Positions 58,455-64,000 of a stretch of DNA of 64,000 bases are shown in pieces. Every line of letters begins with the position of its first letter. Position 1 is the stretch's first letter. The notes under the pieces are model-generated. The model was given only the letters and a program-made list of their open reading frames with translations, did not search any database and was not told where the DNA came from. The position numbers and the translations under genes are program-made. This stretch comes from Pseudomonas shirazensis (GTDB lineage: Bacteria; Pseudomonadota; Gammaproteobacteria; Pseudomonadales; Pseudomonadaceae). Location: the NCBI RefSeq assembly GCF_014268785.2, contig NZ_JABWRD020000005.1, positions 84,006-148,005 of the forward strand. Reading direction: 5' to 3'.

Positions 58455-60743
58455 ATGAAACTGTGCATGCTCGGCCTGGCCATGGCCTTCGCCACTCAGG
58501 CAACGTTTGCCGCCACTGCTGCCCCGCCCCTGCAGGACAAGCAGGCATTCATCGAGCACTTGATCAACCAGATGAGCGTCGACGAGAAAATCGGCCAGTT
58601 GCGCCTGATCAGCATCGGCCCGGAAATGCCCCGCGAGAAGATCCGCGAAGAGATTGCTGCCGGGCGCATCGGCGGCACCTTCAACTCGATCACCCGCGAC
58701 GAGAACCGGCCGATGCAGGACGCCGCCATGCGCAGCCGCCTGAAGATCCCGATGTTCTTTGCCTATGACGTGATTCACGGCCACCGCACCACCTTTCCGA
58801 TCAGCCTGGGCCTGGCGGCCACCTGGGACATGCAGGCCATCGCCAAGGTCGGCCGCACCTCGGCCGCTGAAGCGGCTGCCGACAGCATCGACATGACCTT
58901 TGCACCGATGGTCGACATCGCCCGTGACCCGCGCTGGGGCCGCACCAGCGAAGGCTTTGGCGAAGACACCTACCTGACCTCGCGGATCGGCCAGGTCATG
59001 GTCGAATCGTTGCAGGGCAGCAGCCCGGCCAACCCGGACAGCATCATGGCCATCGTCAAGCACTTCGCCTTGTACGGCGCGGTGGAGGGCGGGCGCGACT
59101 ACAACACGGTCGATATGAGCCTGCCGAAAATGTACAACGACTATCTGCCGCCTTACCGCGCCGGCCTCGATGCCGGCGCAGGCGGCGTGATGGTCGCGCT
59201 GAACTCGATCAACGGCGTGCCGGCCACCTCCAATACCTGGCTGATGAACGACCTGCTGCGCAAGGACTGGGGCTTCAAGGGCGTCACCATCAGTGACCAC
59301 GGCGCGATTCAGGAACTGATCCGCCACGGCGTGGCCCAGGACGGCCGCGAAGCGGCCAAGCTGGCGATCAAGGCCGGCATCGACATGAGCATGAATGACT
59401 CGCTGTATGCCGAAGAACTGCCGGGTCTGGTCAAATCGGGCGAAGTGACCCAGGCCGAACTGGATCAGGCCGTGCGCGAAGTGCTCGGTGCCAAGTACGA
59501 AATGGGCCTGTTCAAAGACCCGTACCTGCGTATCGGCCAGGCCAAGGACGACCCCAAGGACGTGTATGCCGACCAGCGCCTGCACCGTGACGCGGCTCGG
59601 GATGTGGCCCGACGGAGCCTGGTGCTGCTGGAAAACCGCCAGCAGACCCTGCCGCTGCGCAAGGCCGGCACCATCGCCGTGGTCGGCCCACTGGCCGATG
59701 CACCGATCGACATGATGGGCAGCTGGGCCGCCGCCGGCCGGCCAAACCGCTCGGTGACCGTGCGCGAAGGCCTGCGTCGCGCCGTTGGCGATCAGGCCAG
59801 GTTGATCTACGCCAAAGGTGCCAACGTCAGCGGCGACAAGGCGATGGTCGACTACCTGAACTTCCTCAATTTCGATGCTCCGGAAATCGTCGACGACCTG
59901 CGCCCTGCTGCGGTGTTGATCGACGAAGCGGTCAAGGCCGCACAACAGGCTGACGTGGTCGTGGCGGTAGTTGGTGAGTCGCGCGGCATGTCGCACGAGT
60001 CGTCAAGCCGCACCACCCTGGAAATCCCGGCTGTGCAGCGTGACCTGATCAAGGCGCTGAAAGCCACCGGCAAGCCACTGGTGCTGGTCCTGATGAACGG
60101 CCGGCCGTTGTCGATTGGCTGGGAGCGGGAACAGGCCGACGCCGTGCTGGAAACCTGGTTCAGCGGCACCGAGGGCGGCAACGCCATCGCTGACGTGCTG
60201 TTCGGCGACTACAATCCGTCGGGCAAACTGGCGATCACCTTCCCGCGTTCGGTCGGGCAGATCCCGATGTACTACAACCACCTGCGCATCGGTCGGCCGT
60301 ACGCACCGGGCAAGCCGGGCAATTACACCTCGCAATACTTCGAAGAGCCCAATGGCCCGCTGTACCCGTTCGGTTACGGCTTGAGCTACACCAGCTTCGA
60401 ACTGTCCGGGTTGAGCCTGAACAACAAAACCCTCAAGCGCGGCGACACCTTGCAGGCCAAGGTCACCGTGAAAAACACCGGCAAGCGTGACGGCGAGACT
60501 GTGGTACAGCTGTATCTGCAGGACGTCAGCGCGTCGATGAGCCGCCCGGTCAAAGAGCTGAAGAATTTCCACAAGTTGCTGCTCAAGGCGGGTGAGTCGC
60601 GCACTGTCAGCTTCAACATCAGTGAGGATGACCTGAAGTTCTACAACAGTCAGTTGCAGCGGGTCGCCGAGCCCGGCCAGTTCAACGTTCAGGTCGGCCT
60701 GGACTCTGAAGCGGTGCAGCAGCAGAGCTTCGAACTGCTGTAA
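58455..60743 (+). CDS. bglX: Periplasmic beta-glucosidase BglX (GH3)
   Basis: A 762-residue glycoside hydrolase family 3 enzyme. The signal peptide (KLCMLGLAMAFATQATFA) directs it to the periplasm. The N-terminal TIM barrel shows KIPMFFAYDVIHGHRTTFP, RDPRWGRTSEGFGEDTYL, KHFALYGAVEGGRDYN and the nucleophile Asp281 in ISDHGAIQEL. A C-terminal alpha/beta domain and a fibronectin-III-like domain (from about residue 660) follow. It releases glucose from beta-glucosides and cello-oligosaccharides. ATG 58455 with GGA upstream is chosen; ATGs at 58452 and 58425 are in frame. Confidence 0.93.
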   Translation: MKLCMLGLAMAFATQATFAATAAPPLQDKQAFIEHLINQMSVDEKIGQLRLISIGPEMPREKIREEIAAGRIGGTFNSITRDENRPMQDAAMRSRLKIPMFFAYDVIHGHRTTFPISLGLAATWDMQAIAKVGRTSAAEAAADSIDMTFAPMVDIARDPRWGRTSEGFGEDTYLTSRIGQVMVESLQGSSPANPDSIMAIVKHFALYGAVEGGRDYNTVDMSLPKMYNDYLPPYRAGLDAGAGGVMVALNSINGVPATSNTWLMNDLLRKDWGFKGVTISDHGAIQELIRHGVAQDGREAAKLAIKAGIDMSMNDSLYAEELPGLVKSGEVTQAELDQAVREVLGAKYEMGLFKDPYLRIGQAKDDPKDVYADQRLHRDAARDVARRSLVLLENRQQTLPLRKAGTIAVVGPLADAPIDMMGSWAAAGRPNRSVTVREGLRRAVGDQARLIYAKGANVSGDKAMVDYLNFLNFDAPEIVDDLRPAAVLIDEAVKAAQQADVVVAVVGESRGMSHESSSRTTLEIPAVQRDLIKALKATGKPLVLVLMNGRPLSIGWEREQADAVLETWFSGTEGGNAIADVLFGDYNPSGKLAITFPRSVGQIPMYYNHLRIGRPYAPGKPGNYTSQYFEEPNGPLYPFGYGLSYTSFELSGLSLNNKTLKRGDTLQAKVTVKNTGKRDGETVVQLYLQDVSASMSRPVKELKNFHKLLLKAGESRTVSFNISEDDLKFYNSQLQRVAEPGQFNVQVGLDSEAVQQQSFELL

Positions 60744-60844
60744 CCCGGTCCCTGGCGCCGCGGCACCTTCACTGCGTGATTACACCGCAATGAAGGCCGC
60801 CAGCGGCGACCTCTGGCTCAGCTGAACCTCTCAGGAACCGCCCC

Positions 60845-62602
60845 ATGCCTTCTTCGTTTCGAGCCTTGCGTCTGGGCCTGGTCGTGCTGCTGATCCTGCT
60901 CGGCACTGCCCTCAGTGCTGGCTGGGCGATGCATCACGCAAAACGCCATTCGATGCAGACCGACGCCCAGCGTGCGGCGCAGCAACTGGGCCTGTATGCC
61001 AACTCGCTGCACACCCTGATCGAACGCTATCGCGCCCTGCCTGCAGTGCTGGCGTTGGACCCGGAGCTGATCGCCGCGCTGGCAGGGCCGGTCGAGCCGG
61101 CGGTTCAGCATGCGCTCAATATCAAGCTGGAGCGGATCAACGGCGCGGCCAACTCATCGACCCTGGAATTGCTCGACCAGAGCGGCCTGGCCGTGGCGGC
61201 CAGCAACTGGCGCCTGCCAAGCACCTACGTCGGCTCCAACTATGGTTTCAGGCCGTATTTCAAACAGACCCGTAGCCAGGGCAGCGGGCGTTTCTACGCT
61301 GTCGGCGTCACCAGTGGTATCCCAGGCTATTTCCTGTCCAGCGCAGTCAAGGACCTGCAAGGGCGCTTCCTCGGTGCGATGGTGGTCAAGCTGGAGTTTC
61401 CCGAGCTTGAGCGCGAGTGGCGTCAGGGCAGCGATGTGCTGCTGGTCAGCGATGCCCGCGGGATCATCTTCATCGCCAATCAGGACGGCTGGCGTTACCG
61501 CGAGCTGACCCCGCTGTCCGGAGCTGACCGCGCCGAACTGGCTGCCACCCGCCAGTACGACAAGCAGCCACTGCTGGCGCTGCAACACCAGGCACTGACC
61601 CGCTTCGACGAACACAGCCAACTGAGCCGGGTGCAAGGCCCTGACGGCCCGGTCGAATACCTGTGGCAGAGCCTGCCATTGCCCAGCGAGGGCTGGACCC
61701 TGCATTTGCTGCGCAAGCCGCAGGTCAGCGAAGACGTGCGCAATGCCGGGCTGGCCGCTGCAGCCATCTGGCTGAGTCTGGTGTTCGCGATCCTGTTCGT
61801 CAGCCAGCGCCTGCGCCTCGCCCGTTTGCGTCAGCGCAGCCGCGAGGCGCTCAAGCGTCAGGTCGAAGAGCGCACCCGGCAATTGCGCACGGCCCAGGAG
61901 GGCCTGGTGCAATCGGCCAAGCTGGCCGCCCTGGGGCAGATGTCGGCGGCGCTGGCGCACGAGATCAACCAGCCGTTGACCACCCAGCGCATGCAACTGG
62001 AAACCCTGCGGCTGTTGCTCGACCACGGCCGCCATGAGGAAGCGCGCCAGGCGCTGGAGCCGCTGGAGCAGATGCTCTCGCGCATGGCAGCGCTCACCAG
62101 CCACCTGAAAACCTTCGCCCGCAACAGCCCTGGCGGCCTGCGCGAACGGCTGGATCTGGCTACGGTGGTCGATCAGGCGCTGCACTTGCTGGATACCCGC
62201 ATCCGCAGCGAAGAGGTCGAAGTAGCGCTGTACCTGGCTCGCCCAGCGTGGGTGCGCGGCGATGCCATTCGCCTTGAGCAGGTGCTGATCAATCTGCTGC
62301 ACAATGCCCTCGATGCGATGGCCGACAAACGCTACAAACGGCTGGAGATTCGCATCGAGAACCACGCCAATGACTGGCACCTGAGCGTGCTTGATTCCGG
62401 TGGCGGGATCGACTCAGCCGACCTGGCCAAAGTCTTCGATCCGTTTTTCACCACCAAACCGGTGGGCGAAGGGCTTGGCCTGGGCCTGGCCATTTCCTAT
62501 GGCATCGTCCGCGAAGCCGGCGGCCAGCTACAGGTCGACAATCTGCCCGGCGGCGCTCGCTTCAGCCTGATACTGCCGCGTGACCAGGAGCCCGCATGTT
62601 GA
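60845..62602 (+). CDS. dctB: C4-dicarboxylate sensor histidine kinase DctB
   Basis: A 585-residue inner-membrane kinase. Membrane segments at about residues 10-30 and 302-322 enclose a periplasmic double-PAS sensor with SNYGFRPYFKQT and GRFYAVGVTSGIPGYFLSSAV, the dicarboxylate-binding signature of DctB. A coiled coil precedes the H-box with His372 (ALAHEINQPLTTQRMQ), then N (LLHNALDAM), G1 (DSGGGI) and G2 (GLGLGLAI) boxes. It senses succinate, fumarate or malate. Its end overlaps dctD by seven bases. Confidence 0.94.
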   Translation: MPSSFRALRLGLVVLLILLGTALSAGWAMHHAKRHSMQTDAQRAAQQLGLYANSLHTLIERYRALPAVLALDPELIAALAGPVEPAVQHALNIKLERINGAANSSTLELLDQSGLAVAASNWRLPSTYVGSNYGFRPYFKQTRSQGSGRFYAVGVTSGIPGYFLSSAVKDLQGRFLGAMVVKLEFPELEREWRQGSDVLLVSDARGIIFIANQDGWRYRELTPLSGADRAELAATRQYDKQPLLALQHQALTRFDEHSQLSRVQGPDGPVEYLWQSLPLPSEGWTLHLLRKPQVSEDVRNAGLAAAAIWLSLVFAILFVSQRLRLARLRQRSREALKRQVEERTRQLRTAQEGLVQSAKLAALGQMSAALAHEINQPLTTQRMQLETLRLLLDHGRHEEARQALEPLEQMLSRMAALTSHLKTFARNSPGGLRERLDLATVVDQALHLLDTRIRSEEVEVALYLARPAWVRGDAIRLEQVLINLLHNALDAMADKRYKRLEIRIENHANDWHLSVLDSGGGIDSADLAKVFDPFFTTKPVGEGLGLGLAISYGIVREAGGQLQVDNLPGGARFSLILPRDQEPAC

Positions 62603-63930
62603 ACTCAGTAATAGTTGTCGATGACGAAGCCAGCATCCGCAGCGCGGTGGAACAGTGGCTGGGCCTGTCAGGCTTTGCCGTGCAACTGTTCGCGCGCGCC
62701 GATGAGTGCCTGGCGCAACTGCCCGAGCACTTCCCCGGGGCGATCATCAGCGATGTGCGCATGCCCGGCATGGACGGCCTGCAACTGCTGGCCGAGCTGC
62801 AGGCACGCGACCCGGACTTGCCGGTGATTCTCCTGACCGGCCACGGTGATGTACCAATGGCGGTCGAGGCCATGCGCAACGGCGCCTATGACTTTCTGGA
62901 AAAACCGTTCACCCCGCAGCATCTGCTCGGCAGCCTGCGCCGCGCCCTGGAAAAACGCCAGTTGGTGCTGGAGAACCGCCGCCTGCATGAGCAGGCCGAC
63001 CTCAAGGCGCGCCTGGAAACCACCCTGCTGGGGATGTCCCAGGGCCTGCAGCAACTGCGCCGACAAGTACTCGACCTGGCCAACCTGCCGGTCAACGTGC
63101 TGCTGCGCGGCGAAACCGGCAGCGGCAAGGAGCGGGTCGCCCGCTGCCTGCATGATTTTGGCCCGCGCGCGGCCAAGCCATTTGTCGCGCTCAACTGCGC
63201 GGCAATCCCCGAAGCGTTGTTTGAGGCCGAGTTGTTCGGCCATGAGAGCGGCGCCTTCACCGGCGCTCAAGGCAAACGCATCGGCAAGCTGGAATATGCC
63301 AACGGCGGCACGTTGTTTCTCGACGAGATCGAAAGCATGCCGCTGGCCCAGCAGGCCAAGCTGTTGCGGGTGATCCAGGAGCAGAAACTCGAACGCCTGG
63401 GCGCCAACCAGAGCATCAGCGTCGACCTGCGCATCATTGCCGCAACCAAGCCGGACCTCCTCGCAGAGGCCCGCGCCGGGCGTTTTCGCGAAGACCTTGC
63501 CTACCGCCTGAACGTGGCTGAACTGCGCCTGGCGCCGCTGCGCGAGCGGCGTGAAGATATTCCGCTGCTGTTCGACTATTTTGCCCGGACTGCGGCCGAA
63601 CGCTTGCAACGCAGTGTGCCGCCATTGACCAGCGTGCAATTGGCGCAGTTGCTCAGCCATGACTGGCCAGGCAATGTCCGCGAGCTGGCCAACGCCGCTG
63701 AACGGCATGCCCTGGGGCTGGGGTCGAGCGGGCCTGAAGGCGATGCCGTTGGCCCGTCGCTGGCTGAGCAGATAGAGGCATTCGAAGCACAGTGTTTGCG
63801 GGCGGCGCTGCGCCAGTCTGGAGGTGAGATCAAGGCAGTGATGGAGGCGTTGCAACTGCCGCGACGCACGCTCAACGAGAAGATGCAGCGGCATGGGCTG
63901 GTGCGGGAGGATTTTCTCGAGCGCAGATAG
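62596..63930 (+). CDS. dctD: Sigma-54-dependent response regulator DctD
   Basis: A 444-residue activator. The receiver domain (DDEA near residue 9, phospho-acceptor Asp in IISDVRMPGMDG near residue 54, KPF) is followed by the AAA+ domain with Walker A GETGSGKE, the sigma-54 contact loop GAFTGA from Gly219 and Walker B GGTLFLDEIES, and a Fis-type helix-turn-helix (EIKAVMEALQLPRRTLNEKMQRH). With DctB it activates C4-dicarboxylate transporter genes at sigma-54 promoters. The transporter gene is not in the window and may lie beyond its right end. Confidence 0.96.
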   Translation: MLNSVIVVDDEASIRSAVEQWLGLSGFAVQLFARADECLAQLPEHFPGAIISDVRMPGMDGLQLLAELQARDPDLPVILLTGHGDVPMAVEAMRNGAYDFLEKPFTPQHLLGSLRRALEKRQLVLENRRLHEQADLKARLETTLLGMSQGLQQLRRQVLDLANLPVNVLLRGETGSGKERVARCLHDFGPRAAKPFVALNCAAIPEALFEAELFGHESGAFTGAQGKRIGKLEYANGGTLFLDEIESMPLAQQAKLLRVIQEQKLERLGANQSISVDLRIIAATKPDLLAEARAGRFREDLAYRLNVAELRLAPLRERREDIPLLFDYFARTAAERLQRSVPPLTSVQLAQLLSHDWPGNVRELANAAERHALGLGSSGPEGDAVGPSLAEQIEAFEAQCLRAALRQSGGEIKAVMEALQLPRRTLNEKMQRHGLVREDFLERR

Positions 63931-64000
63931 GCGGAATCTTGCTTATTGGCTGCTATGGGTAGGCGTGAATCTGCCTATTCCGAGTGAGATCGGGGGCTGC

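Noticed and set aside
1..64000. CRISPR arrays, prophage, integrons, insertion sequences
   Set aside because: No regularly spaced repeats, integrase, transposase or phage structural genes were seen in any frame.

Overview
The window is about 64 kb of a GC-rich, gene-dense Pseudomonas chromosome. Product-level similarity and gene order (dctD-dctB-bglX, phaG, ung, tctABC-opdH, nadB, algU-mucA-mucB-mucD, lepA-lepB-rnc-era-recO-pdxJ, cmoAB, lon, gcd-oprB) point to the Pseudomonas putida group. PhaG and the algU operon without mucC agree with this. The assignment rests on remembered gene order and families, not on a database search. I see no prophage, insertion sequence, integron, CRISPR array or other obvious mobile island; it reads as core genome with a few accessory genes.

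Layout. 1-9.6 kb: the 3' part of the helicase gene lhr, an FMN glutamate-synthase-like protein, a large bifunctional penicillin-binding protein, and a PadR regulator/siderophore-interacting reductase pair with a Fur-like box and a striking AT-rich operator. 9.6-23.9 kb: a REP element, a membrane protein and a VF530-type protein, a zinc-type TonB receptor behind a Zur box, the glucose porin oprB with gcd, lon behind a textbook sigma-32 promoter, a chagasin-like lipoprotein, cmoA-cmoB, and an orphan metal-type two-component system. 24.0-33.9 kb (minus strand): pdxJ, recO, era, rnc, lepB, lepA, then mucD, mucB, mucA, algU with two candidate sigma-E-type promoters.

34.4-48.8 kb: nadB, ygfX-sdhE, ygfZ, an HDOD protein, and a tricarboxylate uptake module. 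In that module the sensor kinase and regulator TctE-TctD diverge from opdH-tctC-tctB-tctA and an overlapping AbrB-family membrane gene. Its control region has three GAAAGGTT half-sites, A-rich Hfq/Crc-type motifs at two ribosome binding sites, and a very strong hairpin between tctC and tctB. Then come ung, a 3-hydroxyisobutyryl-CoA-hydrolase-like protein and a Tyr/Arg-rich lipoprotein. 49.0-64.0 kb: a diguanylate cyclase, a Cys-rich protein, an RsuA-type pseudouridine synthase, phaG, tRNA-Gly(CCC), a SulP transporter, a DUF4917 protein with SIR2-like motifs, an orphan short FecR-like protein, a methyltransferase, a TPM-domain protein, periplasmic beta-glucosidase BglX, and the DctB/DctD C4-dicarboxylate two-component system.

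No clearly new multi-gene system stands out. The best leads are the DUF4917 protein with apparent SIR2-type NAD-site residues, the 12-bp-periodic operator of the PadR/reductase operon, the layered control of the tricarboxylate operon, the palindrome where the oprB ribosome binding site should be, and the perfect inverted repeat upstream of phaG.
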